NCBI RefSeq assembly: GCF_025854335.1
Contig: NZ_CP107716.1
Span: 1,295,001 to 1,359,000, forward strand
Direction: 5' to 3'
DNA from: Pelagibacterium flavum
GTDB lineage: Bacteria > Pseudomonadota > Alphaproteobacteria > Rhizobiales > Devosiaceae
DNA: 64,000 nucleotides
A program made the translations under genes and the position numbers. The number at the start of each line of letters is the position of its first letter. Position 1 is the first letter of the stretch. The notes beneath the pieces are model-generated. The model made no database searches and was not told the origin of the DNA. It saw only the letters and a program-made list of their open reading frames with translations. Shown here piece after piece: positions 41,947 to 51,183 of this stretch.

Positions 41947-42027
41947 ACGAACTGACTACACGCCGTCGTCAACGCTTCGGCAAAGGCGCAGGGCTCGTGG
42001 GCAGGCGCTGCGGCCTTCCGGAAGTGG

Positions 42028-42480
42028 TCAAGCCTGGCTGGCCCGCGGCCTTGCCGCCTTGGCTGCCGGCTGCTCGGACTCGGAAACCTGCTCACGGAAG
42101 TCGTCTGCCGTATCCCGCGCCATTGACGCACAGCACTCGTGCAGACTTTGCGTCACGTCGGACAAGCGCTTTGCCCGATGGGAAGCACTTTCATGGAGCA
42201 CGGCGACGAGCTGGGATTGTGCCGCCAGGAAGTCGTTTGGCTGGCGGCAAAGCATGAAAGCCTGGAACCATTGACCAACCCGGTCGGCACGGTCAATTCC
42301 GGTCTTCACTTCTGCCCCATAGGCGTCCGCGACGACTTTCTGCACATCCGTGGCAAAGGTCAGCCAGCGCTTGAAATTCTTATCGATTGCGTCAGGGTGG
42401 GTCGCCGAGGGCAGGCCCCACCAAGCTATGACAGCGTTCAATCGCTCGGCGCCTGCGGCCACACCGTCTTTCATCTCCAT
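42028..42480 (-). CDS. Phasin-family protein
   Basis: 150 residues, all helical, with the phasin pattern: [34 protein letters not shown], then [23 protein letters not shown] and an Ala/Pro/Lys tail ([14 protein letters not shown]). Phasins coat polyhydroxyalkanoate granules or act as stress chaperones. Start at ATG 42480 has AGGAGA at better spacing than the ATG at 42486. An FNR-like half-site pair lies upstream. Confidence 0.8.
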   Translation of the reverse strand: MEMKDGVAAGAERLNAVIAWWGLPSATHPDAIDKNFKRWLTFATDVQKVVADAYGAEVKTGIDRADRVGQWFQAFMLCRQPNDFLAAQSQLVAVLHESASHRAKRLSDVTQSLHECCASMARDTADDFREQVSESEQPAAKAARPRASQA

Positions 42481-42590
42481 GGTCATTCTCCTGTCTCCAA
42501 ACTGCTGGCGAGGCGGGTTCGCATGGGTGATCGGCACCCTTTGCGGGAGCCCCATCAAGGCAGCATAGGATTCAGGTCAGGCCGCGATCT

Positions 42591-42604
42591 TTAATCCAGA
42601 TTAA
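42591..42604. promoter_or_regulatory. Degenerate FNR-like palindrome, phasin gene
   Basis: TTAATCCAGATTAA, palindromic TTAAT-N4-ATTAA, 110 bp before the phasin start. Two mismatches from consensus but symmetrical. Confidence 0.55.
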
Positions 42605-42691
42605 GTGCCAAACAGTCTCGAATGCGTCCTGAATCCGCGTTGAGATTCATCACGGCGGCCACCGAAGACCGCATCGAAACCTGCCGAAACT

Positions 42692-42705
42692 ATAACCGAG
42701 ATTAA
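42692..42705. promoter_or_regulatory. Degenerate FNR-like box, DUF2933 gene
   Basis: ATAACCGAGATTAA, 88 bp before the start at 42794. Weakest member of the set. Confidence 0.45.
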
Positions 42706-42793
42706 GGTCTACATCCTCGTGCCTGCTCATGGTGGGGCGACCCCGAACTGCACCGTAAACGGGACCACTCATCTCCAGGAAGGTCGAACGATC

Positions 42794-43060
42794 ATGGCGC
42801 CGAGCGAAAGAGACCCCGATCATCACGACCAACCGCCGCGCCGCATCTCCGCCGCGACCATCGCGCTTTGGGGCTTTCTTGCCATTGGCGCCTTCTACCT
42901 GATCGCCGAACATCGTGCGCACCTGCTCGGGTGGCTCCCTTGGCTGATCATTCTGGCCTGCCCGCTGCTCCACATTTTCATGCACGGAAGCCACGGCGGA
43001 CACGATCATGGCGGAAGCTCGTCTTCGAAGCGCTCTGATCGTCCTCCCCACCAACATTGA
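42794..43060 (+). CDS. DUF2933-type small membrane protein with His/Gly tail
   Basis: 88 residues from ATG 42794: polar N-terminus, two membrane helices (ATIALWGFLAIGAFYLIAE and LLGWLPWLIILACPLLHIFMH) and a tail HGSHGGHDHGG. This is the layout of DUF2933 proteins found with heavy-metal pumps and methyltransferases. The next gene overlaps the end region (its frame opens before 43060). Confidence 0.78.
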   Translation: MAPSERDPDHHDQPPRRISAATIALWGFLAIGAFYLIAEHRAHLLGWLPWLIILACPLLHIFMHGSHGGHDHGGSSSSKRSDRPPHQH

Positions 43061-43082
43061 AGATCCAGGGAAGCAGGAAGCC

Positions 43083-43727
43083 ATGCACGAAGACATTCAA
43101 GCTTACGGGCTCTGGTCCCTTGTGTTTCTCAACTCGGCCGTTTTCATCTTCTTCGCGTTCAGTTTCTTCAAGCCCTCGACAACGCGGGATTGGCGCTCTT
43201 TCGGTGCCTATAGCGCGTTCATCGTCGCATTGTTCACGGAGATGTATGGATTCCCGCTGACTATCTATCTTCTTTCGGGCTGGCTACAGACGCGCTATCC
43301 CCAAATCGACTGGCTGTCCCATGACGCCGGACACCTTCTGGAGACGTTGATCGGCTGGCGGCTGAACCCGCATTTCGGACCGTTCCACCTCCTCAGCTTT
43401 GTCTTCATCGGCGGCGGGTTCATGCTCATCGCGGCGGGGTGGCGGGTCCTCTACGAGGCCCAAAAGAAGGGCATACTCGCGACCACCGGCGTCTACGCCT
43501 GGGTGCGTCATCCCCAGTATGTTGGCTTCGTCCTCGTGATGTTCGGGTTCCTGCTCCAGTGGCCAACGCTGCTGACAGCCGTGATGTTTCCGATCCTCGT
43601 GGTCATGTATTGGCGGCTTGCCCGCCGGGAGGAGCAGGAGGTGCTTGACCAGCATGGGGACGCATATGCGCGCTACATGCGCGACGTCCCAGGCTACTTC
43701 CCGCGCCTGATCGCCAGACCGGCTTGA
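43083..43727 (+). CDS. Isoprenylcysteine carboxyl methyltransferase-family membrane protein
   Basis: 214 residues from ATG 43083 (CAGGAAG upstream), about six membrane helices, with the family region GVYAWVRHPQYVGFVLVMFGFLLQWPT and the ending RREEQEVLDQHGDAYARYMRDVPGYFPRL. Bacterial homologues are membrane methyltransferases (NnrU/ICMT-like) of unknown substrate that often travel with DUF2933 and heavy-metal ATPases. Probably cotranscribed with the DUF2933 gene. Confidence 0.87.
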   Translation: MHEDIQAYGLWSLVFLNSAVFIFFAFSFFKPSTTRDWRSFGAYSAFIVALFTEMYGFPLTIYLLSGWLQTRYPQIDWLSHDAGHLLETLIGWRLNPHFGPFHLLSFVFIGGGFMLIAAGWRVLYEAQKKGILATTGVYAWVRHPQYVGFVLVMFGFLLQWPTLLTAVMFPILVVMYWRLARREEQEVLDQHGDAYARYMRDVPGYFPRLIARPA

Positions 43728-43814
43728 CCCCGAGCGCATTTCGCCAACGGAAGTGCCAAACAGCGGCGAACAAAACCACGCGTGCGACTTCTGGCGATCA
43801 ATGTTCTCGCCTCA

Positions 43815-43828
43815 TTGATCCACTTTAA
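43815..43828. promoter_or_regulatory. FNR-like box, cyclopropane synthase gene
   Basis: TTGATCCACTTTAA, 33 bp before the GTG at 43862 and 69 bp before the alternative GTG at 43898. Confidence 0.6.
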
Positions 43829-43861
43829 AGTCTGGATACTTGGCGTCGCGCCATTGTCGCC

Positions 43862-45148
43862 GTGCTCTGGTTTTCTAGCAAAGCACGGTATCGGCACGTG
43901 GACGCAATTCTGTTTGGAACGCTTGACCGCATGGTCAAGAAGGGCTCGCTTCAACTCACGACAGCCCGCGGCAAGACGAAAATGTTCGGTGACGGCAGCG
44001 GTCCGCCCGTGGTGGCTCGCTTCGCCTGCAAAGCCGCGCAGCGGCGCGTGCTTGCGGACCCCGAACTTCGGCTCGGAGAAGCCTATGCCGATGGCCAGCT
44101 CTCGATCGAAAACGGCAGCGTCGCCGATCTGCTGAATCTCCTCCTGTCGCAGGGTGACGCCCTCCAAAGTCGCTTCACCTCACGACTACTATCGGGAACT
44201 CGGCTGGCGCTGCGTCGGATCAATCAACACAATCTGCGAAAGCGCTCCAAGCGGAACGTCGCTCACCACTACGACCTCGACGGGCGCCTCTACGATCTCT
44301 TTCTCGACCGCGACCGGCAATATAGCTGCGCCTATTTCGAGGACCCGAATCTGACGCTGGACGAGGCGCAGACCGCTAAGAAACGACACGTTGCCGCGAA
44401 GCTTCTCGTCGAACCGAGCGCGTCGGTTCTCGACATTGGATGCGGATGGGGAGGGCTTTCGCTCTTTCTGGCCGAGACCTATGGCGCCCAGGTGACCGGC
44501 ATCACCCTCTCCGAAGAGCAGCATGGATATGCGCGCCAACGAGCCGCGATAGCGCCTCACGGCGATCAGGTGAACTTCCAGCTTTGCGACTACCGCGAGG
44601 TCGAGGGCAGGTTCGATCGTATCGTCTCAGTGGGCATGTTCGAGCACGTCGGCGTTAGCCATTTCGGGACATTCTTTCGCAAGTGCCATGATCTGCTCAC
44701 CGACGACGGCGTCCTCTTGCTGCATTCGATCGGACGGTGCGACCGGCCCGGCTTCACCAATCCGTGGATAGCGAAATACATCTTTCCGGGCGGATATATT
44801 CCGTCCCTTTCTGAAGTGCTTCCGGCCGTGGAAAGCTCCGGGCTTGTGGTCACGGACATCGAGATCCTGCGACTTCACTACGCCGAAACGCTCCGCCACT
44901 GGCGGGAGCGGTTCCTTGCGCGGCGCGATGAGGCGGTCGACCTCTACGACGAGCGCTTCGCGCGCCTCTGGGAGTTCTACCTTGCGGTTTCGGAAATGGC
45001 GTTTCGCCATCAGGGCATGATGGTTTTCCAGATGCAGATTGCGAAGCGGCAGGCGAGTGTTCCGCTGAGGCGCGATTACATTGGCGCCGAAGAAGCACGC
45101 CTTCGCAACGTTAACTCCGACGCCGAGGACCGAACGAGCGCGTTATAA
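43862..45148 (+). CDS. cfa: Cyclopropane-fatty-acyl-phospholipid synthase
   Basis: 428 residues. SAM-binding VLDIGCGWGGLSLF, TGITLSEEQ, catalytic-site region GMFEHVGVSHF, RCDRPGFTNPWIAKYIFPGGYIPSL and the C-terminal RHQGMMVFQMQ agree with Cfa. It adds a methylene to unsaturated phospholipid acyl chains in the membrane, a typical stationary-phase and stress adaptation. GTG 43862 is the furthest start; GTG 43898 (VDAILFGTL) matches the family's usual beginning and lies better relative to the box. Confidence 0.92.
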   Translation: MLWFSSKARYRHVDAILFGTLDRMVKKGSLQLTTARGKTKMFGDGSGPPVVARFACKAAQRRVLADPELRLGEAYADGQLSIENGSVADLLNLLLSQGDALQSRFTSRLLSGTRLALRRINQHNLRKRSKRNVAHHYDLDGRLYDLFLDRDRQYSCAYFEDPNLTLDEAQTAKKRHVAAKLLVEPSASVLDIGCGWGGLSLFLAETYGAQVTGITLSEEQHGYARQRAAIAPHGDQVNFQLCDYREVEGRFDRIVSVGMFEHVGVSHFGTFFRKCHDLLTDDGVLLLHSIGRCDRPGFTNPWIAKYIFPGGYIPSLSEVLPAVESSGLVVTDIEILRLHYAETLRHWRERFLARRDEAVDLYDERFARLWEFYLAVSEMAFRHQGMMVFQMQIAKRQASVPLRRDYIGAEEARLRNVNSDAEDRTSAL

Positions 45149-45238
45149 CCAAGCGCCCTTTCGCGGTTTGCTCTGCGCGACCTCTTGCCTTCCGCTCTGC
45201 GCTGCGCTGCGCGGCCGCTGCCCGTCCAATCGACGTGA

Positions 45239-45730
45239 CTACTGATGATCGCTGGAGAATGTGAGGTGGGTCGGCCGGTCCCGGTCCGGGATCGAAATCG
45301 ACAGTTCGATCTCATAACGGCTGCGGCCAGGAAAGTTGGCGAAGCCGCCATACGTGATCGTGCCGGCGATCGACATCGGTTCCAGATCGATCCGCTCATG
45401 GCTGACATGGCCGAGCGAAGAGACCGTCGCCACGATCTCCGCGTTTTCGATCCGGTCGCTCGTCCGGGTGTCGAAGACGGCGACGACGATGTGCTGAGGG
45501 TGCCGTCCAGCGGGCGCTCCGCCGTGCATCGCGCCTTCCTCGTGATCGGAGGGATGGCCACGAACGACGGAAGCCGGCATGATGCCGAGATACACTGAAG
45601 TCCCATCGGCCGATTGGTAGCCGTCGTCGGCCGACGCCAAGCCTGCCGACACGAGAAGCGCGGCGAGGGTTGCGGACAGGGTTCGCCCGGCGAACAATCT
45701 CCTCACCGTTGACGGTTTGCGCTTGACCAT
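45239..45730 (-). CDS. Unknown periplasmic protein
   Basis: 163 residues with a signal peptide (LSATLAALLVSAGLASA) and a beta-rich mature part: GTSVYLGIMPASVVRGHP, HIVVAVFDTRTSDRIENAEI, GTITYGGFANFPGRSRYEIELSISIPD. It resembles secreted domains fused or adjacent to DUF305 and copper proteins; no family is recognised with confidence. Follows the DUF305 gene on the same strand (24 bp), so probably one operon. Confidence 0.65.
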   Translation of the reverse strand: MVKRKPSTVRRLFAGRTLSATLAALLVSAGLASADDGYQSADGTSVYLGIMPASVVRGHPSDHEEGAMHGGAPAGRHPQHIVVAVFDTRTSDRIENAEIVATVSSLGHVSHERIDLEPMSIAGTITYGGFANFPGRSRYEIELSISIPDRDRPTHLTFSSDHQ

Positions 45731-45754
45731 CTCGCTATCCTCCGGATCGGCAGC

Positions 45755-46198
45755 CTATTCGCCGCGATCAGACAGCCACGCTCGCATTGCGTCGATCTCG
45801 GCCTGCTGGGCGTCGATGATCTCCTGCGCCCATTGGCGGCTTTGCTCGTCCTCACCGAACTCGAGCGCCGTGCGGGCCATGTCTATCGCGGCCTGGTGAT
45901 GCGCGATCATACCCTTGACGAACGCGACGTCGGCGTTCTCTTCCTGCATCGCCTCCATCATGGGCGTGTGCATGCCCATCATAGCGCCCATATAGGCTCG
46001 CGAGGCTTCCGGCATCGTCGCCATGCGCTCCGCCATCATGCCCTCCATCATCTGCATCATGGGGCCGGATGGCTGAACGGGAGCGGGCTCGGCATGCTCA
46101 CCATTCCCGTCCGGGTGATGCGGATCGGTTTGTGCCAACACGCCAATCGGAAGGATGGCGAGCCCAGCGACCAGAGCTATTCGTCCAAAGAGTTGCAT
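45755..46198 (-). CDS. Periplasmic DUF305 protein
   Basis: 147 residues: signal peptide (RIALVAGLAILPIGVLAQ), Met-rich stretch (MMQMMEGMMAERMATM) and [20 protein letters not shown] with the closing DAQQAEIDAMRAWLSDRGE. Metal-binding role as for its paralogues in this window. An FNR-like box lies 91 bp upstream. Confidence 0.87.
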   Translation of the reverse strand: MQLFGRIALVAGLAILPIGVLAQTDPHHPDGNGEHAEPAPVQPSGPMMQMMEGMMAERMATMPEASRAYMGAMMGMHTPMMEAMQEENADVAFVKGMIAHHQAAIDMARTALEFGEDEQSRQWAQEIIDAQQAEIDAMRAWLSDRGE

Positions 46199-46288
46199 CG
46201 CGACATCTCCTTTTTCGCGCGCCTCCCAGGGATTGTTCAGAGAGAAGCACTTCATTCCTGAAACTAGCGGCCGTCGTCGTGCCAAGAC

Positions 46289-46302
46289 TTGATCTGGATT
46301 AA
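46289..46302. promoter_or_regulatory. FNR/FixK-like box between DUF305 and carbamate kinase genes
   Basis: TTGATCTGGATTAA, identical to the box before the sigma gene. It could serve the leftward DUF305 operon (91 bp) and, less closely, the rightward arcC (149 bp). Confidence 0.7.
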
Positions 46303-46450
46303 AGAATACGCACTCGCTGCGATCGACACTTTCAGTCCAGCAACATGCAGTTCCGGACGGTCCCCCAAGATGGGGAGAACAATCGGGTCCGGTCCGCGCT
46401 TTGCACCAGGCGCGGTGCGCGGCGGCATGGTTTAGGGATGGGAGCGATAC

Positions 46451-47362
46451 ATGCGGGTCGTCGTGGCGCTGGGCGGAAACGCGCTTCTCAAACGCGGCGA
46501 GCCGATGACGGCGGATGTGCAGCGCGCCAACGCGCGCACGGCCGCACGCGCGCTTGCCGATCTCGCGCGCGATCATGAGATCGTCGTCGCCCATGGTAGC
46601 GGACCGCAGGTAGGCTTGCTCGCCCTACAGGCAGCGGCCTACAAAGAGGTCCCGGCTTTCCCGCTCGACATCATCAGCGCCGAGAGTATCGGGATGATCG
46701 GCTATCTCGTCGAGCAGGAACTGGCCAACGCGTTGCCGGAAGGAACGCGCATCGCGACCTTGCTGACCCAGATCGAGGTTGACCGCAACGATCCCGCCTT
46801 CCAGCGCCCCGAGAAGCCGATCGGGCCAATCTACGGGGCGGCGGAAGCCAAACGGATCGCGAAGCGCGACGGCTGGCCGCTTGTCGAGGAAAGCCCTGGC
46901 AAATGGCGGCGCGTGGTCGCATCTCCTTTGCCCGGACGCATTATCCAGATCGAGACCATCCGCCTGCTCGTGGATAACGGCGTGACCGCGATCTGCGCGG
47001 GAGGTGGCGGCATCCCTGTGATCCGCGAGGACGACGGCGACCTCGTGGGCGTCGAGGCCGTGATCGACAAGGACCGCGCCGCCGGGCTCCTGGCGGAAGA
47101 GCTGTCCGCCGACGCCTTCCTGATGCTCACCGATGTAGACGGAGTCTATGAGGGGTGGGGCACCGACAGCCAACGTCGGATCGAGCGGGTCCGTCCCGAG
47201 GCGATCGATGCCAGAGACTTTCCGCCCGGCTCGATGGGGCCCAAGGTCGAGGCGGCGGTCACTTTCGCCTCGGCGAATGGGCGGATCGCCGGAATCGGCA
47301 GGCTGGAGGATGCTCGCGCGATCCTCCAACGACGCTCAGGCACGACAATCTCGCACCAATGA
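46451..47362 (+). CDS. arcC: Carbamate kinase
   Basis: 303 residues, full length. ALGGNALL at 6-13, AHGSGPQVG, DIISAESIGMIGYLVEQEL, AGGGGIPV, VIDKDRAAGLLAEEL, LMLTDVDGVY and GSMGPKVEAAVTFA are the carbamate-kinase signatures. It makes ATP from carbamoyl phosphate and ADP in the cytoplasm, the last step of arginine fermentation. No arcA or arcB is nearby, so it must act with genes elsewhere. Followed 21 bp on by a Usp gene. Confidence 0.95.
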   Translation: MRVVVALGGNALLKRGEPMTADVQRANARTAARALADLARDHEIVVAHGSGPQVGLLALQAAAYKEVPAFPLDIISAESIGMIGYLVEQELANALPEGTRIATLLTQIEVDRNDPAFQRPEKPIGPIYGAAEAKRIAKRDGWPLVEESPGKWRRVVASPLPGRIIQIETIRLLVDNGVTAICAGGGGIPVIREDDGDLVGVEAVIDKDRAAGLLAEELSADAFLMLTDVDGVYEGWGTDSQRRIERVRPEAIDARDFPPGSMGPKVEAAVTFASANGRIAGIGRLEDARAILQRRSGTTISHQ

Positions 47363-47383
47363 AACCCAACGGACACCACGATC

Positions 47384-47824
47384 ATGTATAAGCACATCCT
47401 CATCACCACTGACGGCTCGGAGCTTGCCCGCAAGGGCGTCGATCACGGGCTGTCGTTGGCCAAGAGCCTTGCCGCCAGGGTCACCGTCGTGACGGTGACC
47501 GAACCGTTCCCGATCTATGCCGGGGAGGGCTGGGCTCTCGGACCCGGTGACTTCGAGCGCTACGACGCGGATCAGGTCAAGTTCGCCCAGGAGCTTCTCG
47601 ACCCCATCAAGGCCGATGCCGCGAAACTCGGGGTTGCCTGTGAAACGCGCCATGTTCCTGGCCGACGCCCCGCGGAAGCCATCCTCGACGTCGCCTCGGA
47701 GCAAGGGTGTTCGCTGATCGTCATGGCATCGCACGGCCGACGTGGACTCGGCCGGCTCTTGCTCGGCAGCCAGACCAGCGAGGTGGTCAGCCAATCGCCA
47801 ATTCCCGTTCTCGTTGTGAGATAG
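47384..47824 (+). CDS. Universal stress protein UspA family
   Basis: 146 residues, single Usp domain. N-terminal strand YKHILITTDGSELARKGVDHGLSLA and the ATP-binding C-terminus MASHGRRGLGRLLLGSQTSEVVSQSPIPVLVVR, with the G-x2-G-x9-G-S pattern, indicate the nucleotide-binding subgroup. Usps of this type mark low-oxygen and stationary regulons. Cotranscription with arcC is likely. Confidence 0.93.
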   Translation: MYKHILITTDGSELARKGVDHGLSLAKSLAARVTVVTVTEPFPIYAGEGWALGPGDFERYDADQVKFAQELLDPIKADAAKLGVACETRHVPGRRPAEAILDVASEQGCSLIVMASHGRRGLGRLLLGSQTSEVVSQSPIPVLVVR

Positions 47825-47904
47825 CAATCGCCCGACCATCCGTGCCTTGCCAGTGGCAGCCCGGCGACGGGCGCCAGCCGCCGATCAACTCGCCGGCTGA
47901 GACT

Positions 47905-47918
47905 TTAACCTCGATCAA
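47905..47918. promoter_or_regulatory. FNR-like box of the seven-gene ATPase/AMP phosphorylase operon
   Basis: TTGATCGAGGTTAA on the minus strand (TTAACCTCGATCAA on plus), 93 bp before the ATPase start at 48012. Identical to the box at 59292. Confidence 0.75.
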
Positions 47919-48011
47919 AGATTCGATGCCGGGATGAGGCGAGGTTCCTCACTGGAACAACACGCCAATTGCTTTCGCAACATTGCCGCGGCCAGATCAA
48001 GGAAGGTCCTG

Positions 48012-50126
48012 ATGAGTTCACCCCATTCCCACCACGGCCATCAGAACCACGAGACGCATGCAACCGGACATCGCGGCGGCGGCGAGGATTACTACGGCAA
48101 CCCCAAAGTAATCGCTGCCGCCGGCTCCAGCCATTCCGAGCATGCCGGACATGGTGGTCACGACCATGCTGCGATGGTTGCCGACTTCCGCCGCCGCTTC
48201 TGGGTCACGCTGGTCCTGACACCTCCGATCCTGCTGCTTTCGCCGATGATTCAGCACTGGTTCGGCATCGCCGATGCCATGGCGTTTCCGGGCGACCGCT
48301 ATGTGCTCTTCGTTCTCTCGACCATCGCCTACGTTTATGGTGGCTGGCCGTTCCTGACCGGCTTCACCTCCGAGCTGCGCAAAGGCCAGCCCGGCATGAT
48401 GACGCTGATCGCGCTGGCGATCTCGGCCGCCTACTTCTTCTCGGCCGCCGTCACCTTCGGCTTTCCAGGCGAGGAGTTCTACTGGGAGCTGGTGACGCTC
48501 ATCGCCATCATGCTCCTCGGGCATTGGGTCGAGATGCGCTCGGTCATGGGCGCCTCGCGGGCGTTGGAAGAGCTGGTAAGGCTCCTGCCCGACAGCGCGA
48601 CGAAGATCGACGCGGACGGCACGACGCACGAAGTTGCGATCTCGGCGCTCCAGCCAGGCGACCGCGTGCTGGTGCGGCCCGGCGCCAAGGTGCCGGTCGA
48701 CGGCGAGATCGTCGAGGGCTCGTCCGGCTTCAACGAGGCGATGCTGACCGGGGAATCCCGACCCGTCACCAAAGGAGTCGGGGCGGCCGCGATCGGCGGC
48801 GCGATCAACGGCGCCAATGCCGTCACCATCGAAGTGACGGCCACCGGCGACGGCACCTATCTGGCACAGGTCATCGATCTGGTGAAGAAGGCGCAGGCGA
48901 CCCGGTCGCGCACCCAGGACCTCGCCAACCGCGCCGCGTCGTGGCTGACCTACATAGCCCTGACGGTGGGTTTCGGAACGCTGTTCGTCTGGTGGCTGGT
49001 GCTGGGCGCGCCTTTCGGATTCGCGATGGAGCGGATGGTGACGGTGATGGTCGTCGCCTGTCCGCACGCGCTCGGGCTCGCCGTGCCGCTGGTGGTGGCC
49101 GTCAGCACCTCGCTCTCGGCCAGCAATGGCCTTCTGATCCGCGACCGCGCCGCCTTCGAGCGCGCCCGCAATCTCAACGCCGCCGTCTTCGACAAGACCG
49201 GCACGCTGACCGAAGGCCGCTTCGGCATCAGCGACATCGTGCTGCTCGGCGATGGCAATGAGAACGAGGAACTGGCCTACGCCGCTGCGGCCGAGAGCCA
49301 GTCCGAGCACCCCATCGCCCACGGCATCGTGGCCGAGGCGAAGGGCCGCGATCTGACTGTTCCCAGGGCGAGCGAGGTCAGCAACATCACCGGCGAAGGC
49401 ATCGTCGCCAAGGTTGACGGCCAGGACGTGCGCATCGTCAGCCCCGGCCACCTTGCACGGCAGGGCAACGCCATCGCCCACGACAGCCTGAAGCGGCTGG
49501 AGGGACAGGGCAAAACAGTGGTCGTTCTTGTCCGCGAGGGCATGCCGCGCGCGCTGTTCGCGCTCGCCGACATCGTTCGCCCGGAATCGAGGGAAGCTAT
49601 CGCCGAACTCAAGTCGCTCGGCATCAGCTCCGTCATGCTCACGGGCGACGCGGAAGGCGTCGCGAAAGCGGTGTCGGACGAACTCGGCATCACCGAGTAT
49701 TTCGCCGAGGTGCTGCCCGACCAGAAGTCGCAGAAGATCGAGGAACTGCAAGCGCGCGGGCTTTCCGTTGCGATGGTCGGCGACGGCGTGAACGACGCGC
49801 CGGCGCTGGTCGTGGCCGATCTCGGGATAGCCATCGGCGCTGGCACCGACGTGGCCGTGGAATCGGCCGATGTCGTGCTGGTCCGCAGTGATCCGCGCGA
49901 CGTCGCCGCGATCCTGGGACTCTCGCGCGCGACCTACCGCAAGATGGTGCAGAACCTGATCTGGGCCACCGGCTACAATGCCGTCGCCATCCCGATGGCA
50001 GCGGGCATCACCTTCGGCACCGGCTTCATGATGACGCCCGCCGTGGCCGCCGTCTTCATGTCGGCCAGCACCGTAATCGTCGCCATCAACGCCCAGTTCC
50101 TGCGCAACTACAGGCGGAAGGGCTGA
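48012..50126 (+). CDS. CopB-like P1B ATPase with CPH motif, His-rich N-terminus
   Basis: 704 residues from ATG 48012 (AAGGTCCTG upstream). N-terminal His cluster ([36 protein letters not shown]), VACPHALG with CPH at 350-352, [25 protein letters not shown] and [10 protein letters not shown]. Predicted Cu/Ag exporter or importer of the inner membrane. Unlike copB in block 3 it has no CueR-type promoter but an FNR-like box, so it may supply copper handling under low oxygen. First gene of an operon with 2-nt gap to the next. Confidence 0.92.
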   Translation: MSSPHSHHGHQNHETHATGHRGGGEDYYGNPKVIAAAGSSHSEHAGHGGHDHAAMVADFRRRFWVTLVLTPPILLLSPMIQHWFGIADAMAFPGDRYVLFVLSTIAYVYGGWPFLTGFTSELRKGQPGMMTLIALAISAAYFFSAAVTFGFPGEEFYWELVTLIAIMLLGHWVEMRSVMGASRALEELVRLLPDSATKIDADGTTHEVAISALQPGDRVLVRPGAKVPVDGEIVEGSSGFNEAMLTGESRPVTKGVGAAAIGGAINGANAVTIEVTATGDGTYLAQVIDLVKKAQATRSRTQDLANRAASWLTYIALTVGFGTLFVWWLVLGAPFGFAMERMVTVMVVACPHALGLAVPLVVAVSTSLSASNGLLIRDRAAFERARNLNAAVFDKTGTLTEGRFGISDIVLLGDGNENEELAYAAAAESQSEHPIAHGIVAEAKGRDLTVPRASEVSNITGEGIVAKVDGQDVRIVSPGHLARQGNAIAHDSLKRLEGQGKTVVVLVREGMPRALFALADIVRPESREAIAELKSLGISSVMLTGDAEGVAKAVSDELGITEYFAEVLPDQKSQKIEELQARGLSVAMVGDGVNDAPALVVADLGIAIGAGTDVAVESADVVLVRSDPRDVAAILGLSRATYRKMVQNLIWATGYNAVAIPMAAGITFGTGFMMTPAVAAVFMSASTVIVAINAQFLRNYRRKG

Positions 50127-50128
50127 CG

Positions 50129-51154
50129 ATGGCGGAGAAGACGCAGAAGAAGGGGAACAGGCTGATCCTGCCATTGCCCGGAAACGAAGGGTTCGCGCGG
50201 CGCCTCGCCGATGCCGGCGACTGGGAACTTGGCGCGCTGGAGACACGGCGCTTCCCAGATGGCGAGACCTACGTGCGTATTCTCTCGGACGTGAAGGAGA
50301 AGGCGGTCGATCTCGTTTGCACCCTGGCCAGGCCCGACGATGGCTTTCTTCGGTCGATCTTTACCGCCGATGCCGCCCGCGACCTCGGTGCGCGGCAAGT
50401 GAACCTCATCGCTCCATATCTCTCCTACATGCGGCAGGACCGCCGCTTTCAGGCGGGTGAAGCGGTGACGTCGAAGAGCTTCGCGCGCCTTGTCTCATCG
50501 AGTTTCGATCGGCTGGTGACGGTCGATCCGCATCTTCATCGCTACGCGGCGCTCTCGGCGCTCTACACGATCCCGACCGATACGCTGCATGCCGCTCCGT
50601 TGCTGGCGGACTGGATCGCAGCCGAGGTCGAAAAGCCCTTGATCGTCGGCCCCGACGAGGAGAGCGAGCAGTGGGTCTCCGCCATTGCCGAGCGGGTCGG
50701 GGCCCCGCACGCCGTCCTGCGCAAAATCCGTCACGGCGATCGCAATGTCGACATCGCCCTGCCGGACCTATCCGAATGGCGCGGACGCACGCCGGTGCTC
50801 GCCGACGACATAGCAGCCTCCGGACACACGTTGATCGAAGCGGCCCGGCAACTCCCGCTTCAGGGTTTCCCTCGGCCTGTGGTCGCCGTGGTGCATGGCC
50901 TCTTTGCGGAAGACTCGTTCCAGCGGCTCGCGCCGCTCTGCGATCGCGTGGTCTCGGCCGACTCCGTTCCCCACGAAAGCAACGTCGTCAGTCTCGCCCC
51001 TCTGGTGGCCGAGGCGATGGCCTCCGCAGACACGAGCGACGGTGACCTCGTGCGGCATCGTCGGCCCCCGGAGCCGGTCGACGAGGTCGAGCAGGCGGGC
51101 TTCGATTCCTTTCCCGCAAGCGATCCCCCGCCCTGGACAGGCGGCGTGAGCTAA
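50129..51154 (+). CDS. Ribose-phosphate pyrophosphokinase homologue with C-terminal extension
   Basis: 341 residues. Substrate motifs of PRPP synthetase are present: FPDGETYVRI, PYLSYMRQDRRF, VDPHLHRYAAL and the PRPP loop VLADDIAASGHTLI (DDxxxSGxT). It forms PRPP from ribose-5-phosphate and ATP, or the reverse. Sequence is divergent from housekeeping Prs and lacks the long regulatory loops. The last 45 residues, ending AGFDSFPASDPPPWTGG, contain an FPASDPP motif found on unrelated short proteins. Lies between the ATPase and the TPP enzyme in one operon. Confidence 0.87.
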   Translation: MAEKTQKKGNRLILPLPGNEGFARRLADAGDWELGALETRRFPDGETYVRILSDVKEKAVDLVCTLARPDDGFLRSIFTADAARDLGARQVNLIAPYLSYMRQDRRFQAGEAVTSKSFARLVSSSFDRLVTVDPHLHRYAALSALYTIPTDTLHAAPLLADWIAAEVEKPLIVGPDEESEQWVSAIAERVGAPHAVLRKIRHGDRNVDIALPDLSEWRGRTPVLADDIAASGHTLIEAARQLPLQGFPRPVVAVVHGLFAEDSFQRLAPLCDRVVSADSVPHESNVVSLAPLVAEAMASADTSDGDLVRHRRPPEPVDEVEQAGFDSFPASDPPPWTGGVS

Positions 51155-51183
51155 CAAACCAGAAGACTGAGAGCGGCGACGAT

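Noticed and set aside
48018..50246. 742-residue open frame on the minus strand opposite the CPH ATPase
   Set aside because: His/Arg/Asp-rich composition typical of antisense in GC-rich DNA; the ATPase on the plus strand has every catalytic motif.
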